DNA of 64,000 nt, taken from positions 17,968-81,967 of the forward strand of contig JAVVWR010000004.1 in NCBI GenBank assembly GCA_036652035.1, written 5' to 3'. How positions within the stretch are numbered: position 1 is the stretch's first letter; every line of letters begins with the position of its first letter. Below the pieces are notes generated by a model that made no database searches, was not told the origin of the DNA, and worked only from the letters and a program-made list of their open reading frames with translations. Below, piece after piece: positions 52,607 through 60,883 of the stretch. This DNA comes from JAEZVV01 sp036652035 (GTDB lineage Bacteria > Pseudomonadota > Gammaproteobacteria > Burkholderiales > Burkholderiaceae_F). The translations under genes and the position numbers were made by a program.

Positions 52607-52907
52607 ACGGCCGGGGTGCGCCGCAGCTCCAGCAACCGCTGAACTGCGCTTCGAGCCGCTCGCCGCAGGCGCAGATCCAGCCGGGTCCCCGTGGCGCTTG
52701 CCTGAGCTCGGCGAGCAGATCGCGGGCAGGGGCTTCGTCCTCGTCGCGCGCAATCCAGATCTGCGGTGCGCATTCCAGAAACGGGATTTCGCCCATCGCT
52801 CCCGACAGCGTCGTGTTGCGTAGCTCGCACTCGATGCCTGCGGCGCGCAGCGCTCCCATCCAGATGTTGGCCGCAAGCAGGTTGTCGGCGCGCGCCAGCA
52901 GCTTCAT
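52605..52907 (-). CDS. DUF2007 protein with a C-terminal zinc-ribbon-like CxCG pair
   Basis: 100 residues from the ATG at 52907, which overlaps the rsgA stop by ATGA. The N-terminal MKLLARADNLLAANIWMGAL and IECELRNTTLSGAMGEIPFL are DUF2007 (putative signal-transducing) features. The C-terminus has ICACGERLEAQFSGCWSCG, two Cys pairs of a small zinc ribbon. DUF2007 resembles PII-like folds, but ligand and partner are unknown. Last gene of the M48-phhB-rsgA-DUF2007 operon. Confidence 0.85.
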   Translation of the reverse strand: MKLLARADNLLAANIWMGALRAAGIECELRNTTLSGAMGEIPFLECAPQIWIARDEDEAPARDLLAELRQAPRGPGWICACGERLEAQFSGCWSCGAPRP

Positions 52908-53800
52908 CGCGCCGCCTGCAGGGCCAGCACGCGATAGAACTCGTAGCGCGCCGGGGCCAGTGCGCCTGACTCGAGCGCTGCCTTGACCGCGCAACCCGGC
53001 TCGTCGAGATGGCGGCAATTTTGGAAGCGGCACTGGCCCAGCCACGGAGCGATATCGGGCATCGCCCGCGCCACCGCGTCGCGCGTGAGATGGGCCAGGC
53101 CAAACTCCTGAAAGCCGGGCGAATCGACGATCGCGCCGTTGTCTCCGTACGGAAACCAGCGCGAAGTGGTGGTGGTCTGTTTGCCGAGGTTGAGCCGGCG
53201 CGAATATTCCTGTGTGCGCGCATTGGCCGACGGCACCAGCAGGTTGAGCAGGGTCGACTTGCCCATGCCCGACTGGCCGACCAGCAGGGTCGAACGACCC
53301 GCGAGCCGGGGTTCGAGCAGGGCGCGAGCGGTCTCAGGAGCGCCGGTCGCCGACAGCGACAGCGTGGCGTAACCCAGCGCCGAGAGCTGCTCGACAAAGG
53401 CCTGCGCCGCTGGCGCGCCTTCTTCCAGCTCGCTCTTGTTGCGGATCACCAGCGGGCTGATCTCGGCCATTTCGGCCGCGAGCAGCGCTTTCCAGATGAA
53501 CCAGGGGTTGAAGGTCGGCCTCGACGCGAAGACCACGGCCACTTGTGCGATGTTGGCGGCGAGCTCCTTGGTCTTGAACTCGTCCGAGCGGTAGAGAAGA
53601 CTGGATCGCGGCTCGATCGCCTCGATCGCGGCCTGGCCGGGCGCGGCTTGCGAGCAGCGAACCTGATCGCCCACCACCACGTCGCCGCGTTTGCCGCGGC
53701 GGATCGCTTCGAGGATGTCGCCCGCCTCGGTTTCGATGAAGTAATGGCGGCCGTGAGTGGCTACCACCCGTGCGGAAAAGCGCCGGGAAACGTCGGTCAT
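52904..53800 (-). CDS. rsgA: Ribosome small-subunit-dependent GTPase A
   Basis: 298 residues. The N-terminal OB fold has FSARVVATHGRHYFIETEAG. The GTPase is circularly permuted: G4-type IRNKSEL comes first, then G1 LLVGQSGMGKSTLLN, the TTTTS G2 segment and G3 IVDSPGFQEFGL. The C-terminal zinc knuckle is CRFQNCRHLDEPGCAV. RsgA (YjeQ) checks late 30S assembly. It lies between the pterin dehydratase gene (19 bp upstream) and DUF2007 (ATGA overlap). Confidence 0.95.
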   Translation of the reverse strand: MTDVSRRFSARVVATHGRHYFIETEAGDILEAIRRGKRGDVVVGDQVRCSQAAPGQAAIEAIEPRSSLLYRSDEFKTKELAANIAQVAVVFASRPTFNPWFIWKALLAAEMAEISPLVIRNKSELEEGAPAAQAFVEQLSALGYATLSLSATGAPETARALLEPRLAGRSTLLVGQSGMGKSTLLNLLVPSANARTQEYSRRLNLGKQTTTTSRWFPYGDNGAIVDSPGFQEFGLAHLTRDAVARAMPDIAPWLGQCRFQNCRHLDEPGCAVKAALESGALAPARYEFYRVLALQAAR

Positions 53801-53819
53801 GCAGCGCTCGGTTCGAAGG

Positions 53820-54170
53820 TCATTGGGCAGGGGTCTCGCGAGAGTAGAGCGCGTCGGCGTGCGCCGCGCAGATGAAGTCGTTGATCGAAATTCCGCCCAC
53901 CGAGTGGGTGTTGAATCGCACCGTGCAGTGCTTGTAGCTCACCGCCAGATCCGGGTGATGGTCTTCGCGGTGAGCGATCCAGGCGAGTGCGTTCACGAAC
54001 GCGATCGTCTCGTAGTAATTGGCAAACGCGTAGCTGCGCTCGAGCGCGCCGACGGCGTGCCGCCACTGCGGCACCGCAAGGAGCTGCTCGGCCACTTGCG
54101 CATCGGTCAGGGCAGCTTCGCCCTCGAGCGGGCGGCAATGAGCTGCGAGAAGGTCCTGGCGTGATCGCAT
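53820..54170 (-). CDS. phhB: 4a-hydroxytetrahydrobiopterin dehydratase (pterin-4a-carbinolamine dehydratase)
   Basis: 116 residues from the ATG at 54170, which shares one base with the M48 gene stop (TGATG). The motif reads IAHREDHHPDLAVSYKHCTV followed by HSVGGISINDFICAAHAD, the PCD/DCoH active site with paired histidines. It recycles pterin for phenylalanine hydroxylase in many bacteria, but no phhA is in this window, so a molybdopterin-linked or moonlighting role is also possible. Confidence 0.92.
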   Translation of the reverse strand: MRSRQDLLAAHCRPLEGEAALTDAQVAEQLLAVPQWRHAVGALERSYAFANYYETIAFVNALAWIAHREDHHPDLAVSYKHCTVRFNTHSVGGISINDFICAAHADALYSRETPAQ

Positions 54171-55426
54171 CAATTGGCTCCGGCGAGTCGGGCGAGGCGC
54201 AAGGCCGCGGGTGGGTGCGAATCGTAGAAGGCCGAATGCAGCGGGTCGGGCGTGAGCGTGGCGGCGTTGTCTTCGTAGAGCTTGACCAGCGCCCGCGAGA
54301 GGTCTTCGGCCGAGGCCACGCTCGCGGCGTAGGCGTCGGCTTCGTATTCGTGCTGGCGCGAAAAAAGGCTGGAGATTGGCGCCAGGGGAAAGGTGAAGAC
54401 GGGCAGGGCGAGCATGAAGAGGACCAGCGCCAGGCCGTCGTTGCGACCGGTCACCAGCGGGTCGACCCCCAGCCCCAGGTAGAACCACGGTTGCTGCGCG
54501 ATCCCGCCGAGCAGGGCGAGAAAGGCAAGACTCATCAGGAAGGAGAAGGCCAGCCGCTTGACGATGTGGCGCAGCTTGAAATGCCCAAGCTCGTGAGCGA
54601 GCACCGCCTCGATCTCGGCCGGCGCGAGCTTCTGCATCAAGGTATCGAAGAAAACGATCCGCTTGGCGCGGCCAAAGCCGGTGAAATACGCGTTGCCGTG
54701 GGCCGAGCGCTTTGAGCCGTCCATCACGAACACGCCGCTCGAGGCAAAGCCGGCGCGCGCCAGAAGCGACTGGATACGCGCGGCCAGAGCGCCATCGGCG
54801 AGCGGCTCGAACTTGTTGAAAAGCGGCGCGATCACGGTCGGAAAGAGCAGCAGGACGAGGGTGTTGAAAGCCACCCACACCAGCCATGCCCACAGCCACC
54901 AGTACTGGCCGGCCTCGCCCCACAGCCACAGAATTGCCGCAAGCAGCGGCAGGCCCAGGGCAGCGGCAAGCAGGGTCGACTTGATCAGATCCTTGATCCA
55001 CAGCGCGGGTGTCATGCGGTTGAAACCGAACCTGGCTTCCAGGCGGAACTGGCGCACCCAGGCCAGCGGCAGGTCGATCGCGCTCAGAATCACGGCAACC
55101 ACCGCGACGATCGCCACCTGGAACGAGAGGCCGGTGCCAAGCCAGGCCTCGAGCTGGCTCGCGAGCCACTGCAGGCCGCCGAGCAAGGTCAGCGCCACCA
55201 GCACCGCAGCGCCCAGAAAGGTATCGACCAGGCCGAGCCGGGTGCGGGCGATGGTATAGGCCGCCGCCTTGCGGTGAGCGTCCAGCCCGATGCGGCCGGC
55301 GAACTCGACCGGCACCGCGTTGGCGTGACGGCTCACGTGGCGCATCTGACGCGCGGCAAGCCAGTATTTGAGCACCACCATCAGCGCCAGAGCGGCGACG
55401 AAGGCGGCCATGAAGATCGAGGCCAT
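54170..55426 (-). CDS. M48 family zinc metallopeptidase, Ste24/CAAX-protease-like
   Basis: 418 residues with about six or seven membrane helices. The zinc motif is AVLAHELGHFKLRH, and the third ligand lies in SRQHEYEADAYAASV. The N-terminal half (DAHRKAAAYTIARTRLG, RFGFNRMTPALWIKDLIK) is that of Ste24-type M48 proteases, so this is the integral-membrane form rather than HtpX. The role is probably membrane protein quality control. First gene of the four-gene minus-strand operon, divergent from orn by 47 bp. Confidence 0.92.
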   Translation of the reverse strand: MASIFMAAFVAALALMVVLKYWLAARQMRHVSRHANAVPVEFAGRIGLDAHRKAAAYTIARTRLGLVDTFLGAAVLVALTLLGGLQWLASQLEAWLGTGLSFQVAIVAVVAVILSAIDLPLAWVRQFRLEARFGFNRMTPALWIKDLIKSTLLAAALGLPLLAAILWLWGEAGQYWWLWAWLVWVAFNTLVLLLFPTVIAPLFNKFEPLADGALAARIQSLLARAGFASSGVFVMDGSKRSAHGNAYFTGFGRAKRIVFFDTLMQKLAPAEIEAVLAHELGHFKLRHIVKRLAFSFLMSLAFLALLGGIAQQPWFYLGLGVDPLVTGRNDGLALVLFMLALPVFTFPLAPISSLFSRQHEYEADAYAASVASAEDLSRALVKLYEDNAATLTPDPLHSAFYDSHPPAALRLARLAGAN

Positions 55427-55473
55427 GAGAGGGCGCGTGCGACAATCGCGCGTTCAAGAGAAGAGGAAAAAGT

Positions 55474-56055
55474 ATGGCACAGCCCTTGGCCCTGCCCGTT
55501 GAGCGCGACGCTCGCTACGGCGATGACAATCTGATCTGGATTGACATGGAAATGACCGGGCTCCAGCCCGAAGTCAACCGCGTGATCGAGATCGCCGCCG
55601 TCATCACCGACCCGCAGCTCGAGGTGATCGCCGAAGGCCCGGTGCTCGTGATTCACCAGACCGACTTCATCCTCGACGGCATGGATGCGTGGAATACCGC
55701 CACGCACGGCCGCACCGGTCTGACCCAGAAAGTGCGCGAATCCACGCTCGATGAAGAAACCGCGTCCGACCACCTGCTCGCTTTTCTGGCGCGCTACGTG
55801 CCGCGCGGCAAGAGCCCGATGTGCGGCAACTCGATCGGTCAGGACCGCCGCTTCATGGCGCGCTGGATGCCGCGGCTCGAGGATTGGTTTCATTACCGCA
55901 ACCTCGACGTCTCCACCCTCAAGGAGCTGGCGCGCCGCTGGAAGCCCGAGGCCTACAAGTCCTTCGACAAGAAGAGCCGGCACACGGCTCTATCCGATAT
56001 TTACGAGTCGATCGACGAGCTCAAGCACTACCGCGAAACGATGATGAAGATCTGA
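55474..56055 (+). CDS. orn: Oligoribonuclease
   Basis: 193 residues. The DEDDh exonuclease residues can be read: D and E in LIWIDMEMTGL, D in HYRNLDVSTLKELARRW, and H and D in SRHTALSDIYESIDEL. It finishes RNA decay by degrading 2-5-nt RNAs and pGpG from c-di-GMP turnover, which links it to the GGDEF-EAL protein at the end of the window. AGAGGAAAAAG lies before the ATG. Confidence 0.96.
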   Translation: MAQPLALPVERDARYGDDNLIWIDMEMTGLQPEVNRVIEIAAVITDPQLEVIAEGPVLVIHQTDFILDGMDAWNTATHGRTGLTQKVRESTLDEETASDHLLAFLARYVPRGKSPMCGNSIGQDRRFMARWMPRLEDWFHYRNLDVSTLKELARRWKPEAYKSFDKKSRHTALSDIYESIDELKHYRETMMKI

Positions 56056-56067
56056 TTCGGGCCGGCA

Positions 56068-56092
56068 GCGGCGGCCCGCTCGGGCCCGCCGC
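56068..56092. terminator. Hairpin between convergent orn and the AI-2E transporter gene
   Basis: GCGGCGGCCC (56068-56077) pairs with GGGCCCGCCGC (56082-56092) with one bulged base. No T-run, but the position between two convergent stops suggests a bidirectional terminator. Confidence 0.45.
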
Positions 56093-56112
56093 TCCGCCTC
56101 GATGGCGGGCGC

Positions 56113-57180
56113 TCAAGCCAGCGCCTGAGGATCGAGCTTGTTGGAGGCCTTGAGCCATTCGCGGCCCATGGCGATGCCCACCGCCAGCAGCACCGGCCCC
56201 AGGATCAGGCCGATAAAGCCGAAGGCCAGCACGCCGCCCAGCACACCCAGAAAAACGAGAGAAATCGGCAGCGGCGTGCCGCGCGCGATCAATAGCGGCT
56301 TGACGACGTTGTCGACGCTGCTGATCACCAGCGCGCCCCACATCGCCATGAAGAACGCCCAGCCCGGCTCGCCCTGGCTGTAGAGCCAGATCGCGGCGCC
56401 GCCCCAGATCAAGGGCGGGCCAATCGGCACGACCGACAGCACGAAAACCGCAAAGGCCAGCAGCGGTGCGGCGGGAACCCCGGCGATCAAGAATCCCACC
56501 AGTGCCACCAGCGCTTGCGCCGCGGCCGTGCCGACGATGCCGTAGACCACGCTGCGGGTGGTGTGAACCAGGATGCTTCCCACCTCGTCGGCGAGCGTTC
56601 CGCTCATGCGCTTGAGCAGGTTGCGCGCGCCCGCGGCCAGTCGATCGCCGTCGCGATAGAAGAAGAAGACGATGAAGGCGACCATCACCAGCTGCAGCAG
56701 ACCATCGCCCAGCAGCACCGCCAGACCCAGGAAACCCTTGGTCGCGGGCTCGACCAGGCGCTTGGCGAGGATTGCCAGCTGCTCCTTGTTGCCGAGCTGG
56801 CTCATCAGCTGGTCGTGGAGCCAGTTGCCGATGCCGGGAATGTGGTCGATCCAGGCCGGCACCGTAAAACCGTCGGCAATCCAGCGCCGGATCAGAACCG
56901 CAAGCTGCGGCACCTGTTCGCCCGCGACCACGGCCAGCATCGAGAGCGGCACGATCAGCAGCAGGACGATCGCCAGGACCATCACCGCAGCCGCGCCGGT
57001 TGCGCTGTTGCGCAAAGACGACCGGGTGCGAAGAAACAGCGGCCAGCTCACCACGGCGATGACAGCCGCGACCATCATCGCCGTGAGAAAAGGCAGGATG
57101 ACAAGGTAGCAGCCGATCGCAATCAGGCCGCCAAAGAGAAAGCGAACCAGGAGATCGACACGGTCGCGCAACGAAATCAT
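56113..57180 (-). CDS. AI-2E family transporter (PerM/YdiK-like permease)
   Basis: 355 residues with eight or so membrane helices. Family features are the N-terminal pair of helices (LLVRFLFGGLIAIGCYLVIL and TAMMVAAVIAVVSWPLFL), the amphipathic central region, AFIVFFFYRDGDRL, and the C-terminal VVPIGPPLIWGGAAIWLY and GVLAFGFIGLILGPVLLAVG. TqsA exports AI-2 in E. coli, but most members, including the PerM/YdiK group, have other or unknown substrates such as Na+/H+. It is convergent with orn. Confidence 0.9.
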   Translation of the reverse strand: MISLRDRVDLLVRFLFGGLIAIGCYLVILPFLTAMMVAAVIAVVSWPLFLRTRSSLRNSATGAAAVMVLAIVLLLIVPLSMLAVVAGEQVPQLAVLIRRWIADGFTVPAWIDHIPGIGNWLHDQLMSQLGNKEQLAILAKRLVEPATKGFLGLAVLLGDGLLQLVMVAFIVFFFYRDGDRLAAGARNLLKRMSGTLADEVGSILVHTTRSVVYGIVGTAAAQALVALVGFLIAGVPAAPLLAFAVFVLSVVPIGPPLIWGGAAIWLYSQGEPGWAFFMAMWGALVISSVDNVVKPLLIARGTPLPISLVFLGVLGGVLAFGFIGLILGPVLLAVGIAMGREWLKASNKLDPQALA

Positions 57181-57202
57181 GGGCTTCCTCGGGTGGTGGT
57201 GC

Positions 57203-57277
57203 TGGTCCCGCCGCCGGGAATCGAACCCAGATCTAGCGCTTAGGAGGCACTTGTTCTATCCGTTGAACTACGGCGAG
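57203..57277 (-). tRNA. tRNA-Arg (anticodon CCU)
   Basis: 75 nt including an encoded CCA. The fold is complete: 7-bp acceptor (CTCGCCG with CGGCGGG), D arm GTTC/GAAC, anticodon stem AGTGC/GCGCT around loop CTCCTAA (anticodon CCT) and T arm CTGGG-TTCGATT-CCCGG. It reads the rare AGG codon. TATACT at 57289-57294 on the minus strand, followed by a GC-rich discriminator, is a likely -10 box. Confidence 0.95.
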
Positions 57278-57398
57278 CAGCGGCGCGAAGTATAGCGAGG
57301 CGAAAGCCCTCATTCGCGTGGTTCGGATCGAAGATTCCGCACGGTTAAGATGCTCGCCTGCATTTCTTTACGTCCGCTCGCGTTAACCACGAGTCTTG

Positions 57399-58601
57399 AT
57401 GACCCCATCGCGTCGTTCCACCCTGGTGCTTGCTGCTGCTGTCGCCGTGCTTTTGCTGGCGATGGGTGTGCGCGCGAGCTTCGGCTTGTTCATGCAGCCC
57501 ATGGGTCTGGATCGCGGCTTCGGACGTGAAGTTTTTTCGCTCGCCTTCGCTCTGCAGAATCTGGCGTGGGGCTTGGGCGCTCCGCTCTTTGGCGCAGTCG
57601 CCGACAGGCACGGCGCGGCGCGCACCGTGGCCGTCGGTGCGCTGCTCTACATCCTGGGGCTGGTGGGGCTGGCCTATGCCGATTCGACCGCTATGTTGTA
57701 TTGGTGCGGCGGGGTGCTGGTCGGCCTGGGCCAGGCCGGAACCACATTCGGCGTGATCCTGGGCGTCGTGGCGCGGGCCACCTCGCTCGAGCAGCGCTCG
57801 ACCGCGCTCGGCATTGCCAGCGCCGGCGGCTCGCTCGGGCAGTTCCTGATCGTTCCCTTTGCCCAGCAGTTGATCTCTCATTTCGATTGGCAGGCCGCCA
57901 TGGTGGTGCTGTCGGTGGCAGTGGCGGTGATGATTCCGCTCGCGCCGATGTTGCGCGGTCGTAGCGAAGCGGTCGCGGGACAAGTCCACCAGAGCTTGGG
58001 AGCGGCGCTCAAGGCGGCGCTCGGTGACCGCTCCTACCACTATCTGTTCGGCAGTTTCTTTGTCTGCGGCTTTCACACCGCCTTCATCACGCTGCACCTG
58101 CCGGCTTACGTGATGGATCGCGGTCTGGCCGCGGGCGACGGCGCAATCGCCATTGCACTGATCGGCCTCTTCAACGTGGTGGGTTCGTACGTGTGCGGCT
58201 GGCTGGGCGGGCGCCACAGCAAGAAAGCCTTGCTCGCCGGCGTCTACGCGCTGCGCGCGGTTTTCATCCTGATCTTGCTGGTGTTCCCGCTCACGCCGCT
58301 GGTGCTCTATGCGTTTGCCGCGGGCATGGGGCTGCTCTGGCTGGGAACGGTGCCTCTCACCAACGGCCTGGTCGGGCAGATCTACGGTTTGCGCTATGCC
58401 GCGACCTTGTATGGAGTGATTTTCTTTGGCCACCAGATCGGCAGTTTTATCGGTGTCTGGTCGGGGGGACTGGTGTTTGCCAAGACCGGGTCGTACGACC
58501 TGATCTGGTGGGCAGGTATCGTTCTCGCGCTGATCGCGGCGGTGCTGAGTTGGCCGATCGATGAGCGTCCGCTGGCGCGCCGTCAGCCTGCGTTGGCGTG
58601 A
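57399..58601 (+). CDS. MFS transporter of unknown substrate
   Basis: 400 residues from the ATG at 57399; an adjacent TTG at 57396 adds one residue. About 12 membrane helices, with AVADRHGAARTVAVGALLY as the MFS loop 2-3 motif and a second-half copy GWLGGRHSKKALLAG. The sequence SFGLFMQPMGLDRGFGREVF is seen in MFS proteins near the monocarboxylate/OFA group, so organic-acid transport is a reasonable guess only. A small ORF follows 4 bp after the stop. Confidence 0.85.
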   Translation: MTPSRRSTLVLAAAVAVLLLAMGVRASFGLFMQPMGLDRGFGREVFSLAFALQNLAWGLGAPLFGAVADRHGAARTVAVGALLYILGLVGLAYADSTAMLYWCGGVLVGLGQAGTTFGVILGVVARATSLEQRSTALGIASAGGSLGQFLIVPFAQQLISHFDWQAAMVVLSVAVAVMIPLAPMLRGRSEAVAGQVHQSLGAALKAALGDRSYHYLFGSFFVCGFHTAFITLHLPAYVMDRGLAAGDGAIAIALIGLFNVVGSYVCGWLGGRHSKKALLAGVYALRAVFILILLVFPLTPLVLYAFAAGMGLLWLGTVPLTNGLVGQIYGLRYAATLYGVIFFGHQIGSFIGVWSGGLVFAKTGSYDLIWWAGIVLALIAAVLSWPIDERPLARRQPALA

Positions 58602-58605
58602 TGCC

Positions 58606-58734
58606 ATGAGCCGCGCTGCGCGCATCGGACTGTGGCTGCTGGTGCTGGTCGCGCTGGCGCTGGGCTTTGCCGGGTGGCTGCATCCAGATATGCGTCTGGC
58701 CTGGGAAAGCGTGGCGGTGGCATGCGGTTTTTGA
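58606..58734 (+). CDS. Small membrane peptide downstream of the MFS gene (42 residues)
   Basis: ATG 58606 to TGA 58734. It reads MSRAARIGLWLLVLVALALG, continues through FAGWLHPDMRLAWESVAVACGF and stops. That gives one clear N-terminal helix plus a short amphipathic tail with a cysteine. It starts 4 bp after the MFS stop, a spacing that suggests translational coupling. I do not recognise a family. Non-coding chance is possible, but the helix and tight spacing favour a real gene. Confidence 0.45.
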   Translation: MSRAARIGLWLLVLVALALGFAGWLHPDMRLAWESVAVACGF

Positions 58735-58829
58735 CGCGGATGGCAACGCGGCAGGGGCGATTGCCAAAGAATTGAGCACATCGGCGCCAAGCCAGTCTCC
58801 ACGCGGCTTGTGGCGGTTTTTGTAAAAGG

Positions 58830-58852
58830 TTTTCCACAGTTTGTGGGGATAA
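58830..58852. promoter_or_regulatory. Two opposed DnaA-box-like sites upstream of parE
   Basis: TTTTCCACA (58830-58838, plus strand) fits the relaxed DnaA box TT[A/T]TNCACA. TTATCCCCA on the minus strand (58844-58852) differs from TTATCCACA by one base. They sit 22-44 bp before the parE ATG. Whether they bind DnaA is untested. Confidence 0.4.
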
Positions 58853-58874
58853 GTGTTTCAGAGCGAAGTTGGTG

Positions 58875-60851
58875 ATGCAAAGCGAATCAAAGACACGTCG
58901 GCCCGCTGAATACGGCGAGGCTTCGATCCGGGTGTTGAAGGGCCTTGAGCCCGTCAAGCAGCGACCCGGCATGTACACCCGTACCGACAATCCGCTGCAC
59001 ATCGTGCAGGAGGTGATCGACAACGCCTCCGACGAAGTGCTGGCGGGTTTCGGCACCAAGATCGAACTCACGATCCACCCCGACAGCTCGATCTCGGTCG
59101 AAGACAACGGCCGCGGCATTCCGGTGGGCCTGCACCCCGACGAAGGCGCGCCGGTGGTCGAGATCGTCTTTACCCGTCTGCATGCGGGCGGCAAGTTCGA
59201 CAAGAAATCGGGCGGCGCGTATTCCTTCTCCGGCGGTCTGCACGGGGTTGGCGTGTCGGTCACCAATGCGCTGTCGCAGCGGCTTGACGTCACGGTCTGG
59301 CGCGAAGGCAAGCAGCACACGCTCGGCTTTGCCGACGGCGATGTGGTGTTGCCGCTGGCATCGGGCAAGGCCGATCGCAAAGGCACCGGCACCCGGGTTT
59401 CGGTGTGGCCCAACCCGAAATATTTCGACAGCCCCAACATTCCGCTCGAGGAACTGACGCGTCTGTTGCGCTCGAAGGCGGTGCTGCTGCCGGGGTGCGA
59501 AGTCATTCTCAATAATGAGAAGAATGGCACCACGCAGCGCTGGAAATACGAAGGTGGCCTGCGCGAATACCTGCTCTCGCACCTCAATGTCGATCCGCTG
59601 GTCGATCCTTTTGAGGCGACCGGTTATGCCGCGGCCGACGACGACAGTTTCGCCGAAGGCGAAGGCGCGGCCTGGGTCGTGTTGTGGCACGAAGAGGGCG
59701 GGGTGGTGCGCGAGAGCTACGTCAACCTGATCCCCACGCCGGCTGGCGGCACTCACGAGGCCGGTCTGCGCGAAGGTCTGTTCCAGGCGATGCGCGCCTT
59801 CATCGAAGCGCACGGCCTGGCACCCAAGGGCGTCAAGCTCCTGCCCGAGGACGCGTTTGCCCGCGCTTCCTTCGTGCTCTCGACCAAGGTGCTCGACCCG
59901 CAGTTTCAGGGGCAGGTCAAGGAACGTCTCACCAGCCGCGACGCGCTGCGCCTGGTCGCCAACTTCGTTCGGCCGCAGCTTGAGTTCTGGTTAAACAGCA
60001 ACGTCGAGCAGGGGAAAAAGCTCGCCGAGCTCGTGATCAAGCAGGCCCAGGCGCGCGCCCGCGCCGCGCAAAAGGTCGAGAAGAAAAAAGGCAGCGCGGT
60101 GGCCGTGTTGCCGGGCAAGCTCACCGATTGCGAGTCGAGCGACATTCGCCGCAACGAGCTCTTCCTGGTCGAGGGCGACTCGGCCGGTGGCTCGGCCAAG
60201 ATGGGACGCGACAAGGAGTTCCAGGCGATCCTGCCGCTGCGCGGCAAGGTCTTGAACACCTGGGAAGTCGAGCGCGACCGGCTGTTTGCCAACAATGAAG
60301 TGCACGACATGGCGGTGGCGATCGGCGTCGATCCTCACGGCCCGCTCGACCAGCCCGACCTCTCCGGTCTGCGCTATGGCAAGGTGTGCATCCTTGCCGA
60401 CGCTGACGTTGACGGCTCGCACATCCAGGTGCTTCTGCTGACGCTCTTCTTCAAGCACTTTCCTCGGTTGGTTGAGCTAGGCCATGTCCATGTCGCGCGA
60501 CCACCGCTTTTTCGCGTCGATGTGACCGGGCAAGGCAAACGCCCGGCGCGCAGACTTTATTGTCTGGACAATGCTGAGCTCAATTCCACGCTCGACAAAC
60601 TGCGCGCCGAAGGTCTGCGCGAGTCGCAGTGGAGCATCGCCCGCTTCAAAGGTCTGGGCGAGATGAGCCCCGAACAACTGTGGGAAACGACCATGAGCCC
60701 CGATACGCGTCGGCTGTTGCCGATCACGCTGGGTGAAGTGGCGCAGGACCAGACTGTGGCAACCATGACCATGCTGATGGGGCGCGCTGAAAGCCAGGCA
60801 CGACGCGCCTGGCTCGAAGAGCACGGCGATGAGGTGGAGGCCGACGTCTGA
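58875..60851 (+). CDS. parE: DNA topoisomerase IV subunit B
   Basis: 658 residues from the ATG at 58875; in-frame TTG and GTG codons lie just upstream. GHKL ATPase motifs are VIDNASDEVLAG, DNGRGIPVGLHP and SGGLHGVGVSVTNAL. The TOPRIM domain has FLVEGDSAGGSAKMGRD and ILADADVDGSHIQVLLLTLF. The length and the short GHKL-transducer spacing fit ParE rather than GyrB. With ParC (not here) it decatenates daughter chromosomes. DnaA-box-like sites lie in the upstream 140 bp. Confidence 0.95.
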   Translation: MQSESKTRRPAEYGEASIRVLKGLEPVKQRPGMYTRTDNPLHIVQEVIDNASDEVLAGFGTKIELTIHPDSSISVEDNGRGIPVGLHPDEGAPVVEIVFTRLHAGGKFDKKSGGAYSFSGGLHGVGVSVTNALSQRLDVTVWREGKQHTLGFADGDVVLPLASGKADRKGTGTRVSVWPNPKYFDSPNIPLEELTRLLRSKAVLLPGCEVILNNEKNGTTQRWKYEGGLREYLLSHLNVDPLVDPFEATGYAAADDDSFAEGEGAAWVVLWHEEGGVVRESYVNLIPTPAGGTHEAGLREGLFQAMRAFIEAHGLAPKGVKLLPEDAFARASFVLSTKVLDPQFQGQVKERLTSRDALRLVANFVRPQLEFWLNSNVEQGKKLAELVIKQAQARARAAQKVEKKKGSAVAVLPGKLTDCESSDIRRNELFLVEGDSAGGSAKMGRDKEFQAILPLRGKVLNTWEVERDRLFANNEVHDMAVAIGVDPHGPLDQPDLSGLRYGKVCILADADVDGSHIQVLLLTLFFKHFPRLVELGHVHVARPPLFRVDVTGQGKRPARRLYCLDNAELNSTLDKLRAEGLRESQWSIARFKGLGEMSPEQLWETTMSPDTRRLLPITLGEVAQDQTVATMTMLMGRAESQARRAWLEEHGDEVEADV

Positions 60852-60883
60852 AGCCCGTTCGTACTCTGACAGGGCGCCCCGAG

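Noticed and set aside
57345..58880. Minus-strand frame of about 510 codons across the MFS gene
   Set aside because: Low-complexity Gln/His/Arg-rich product with no domain; the MFS gene on the plus strand has 12 helices and the family motif.
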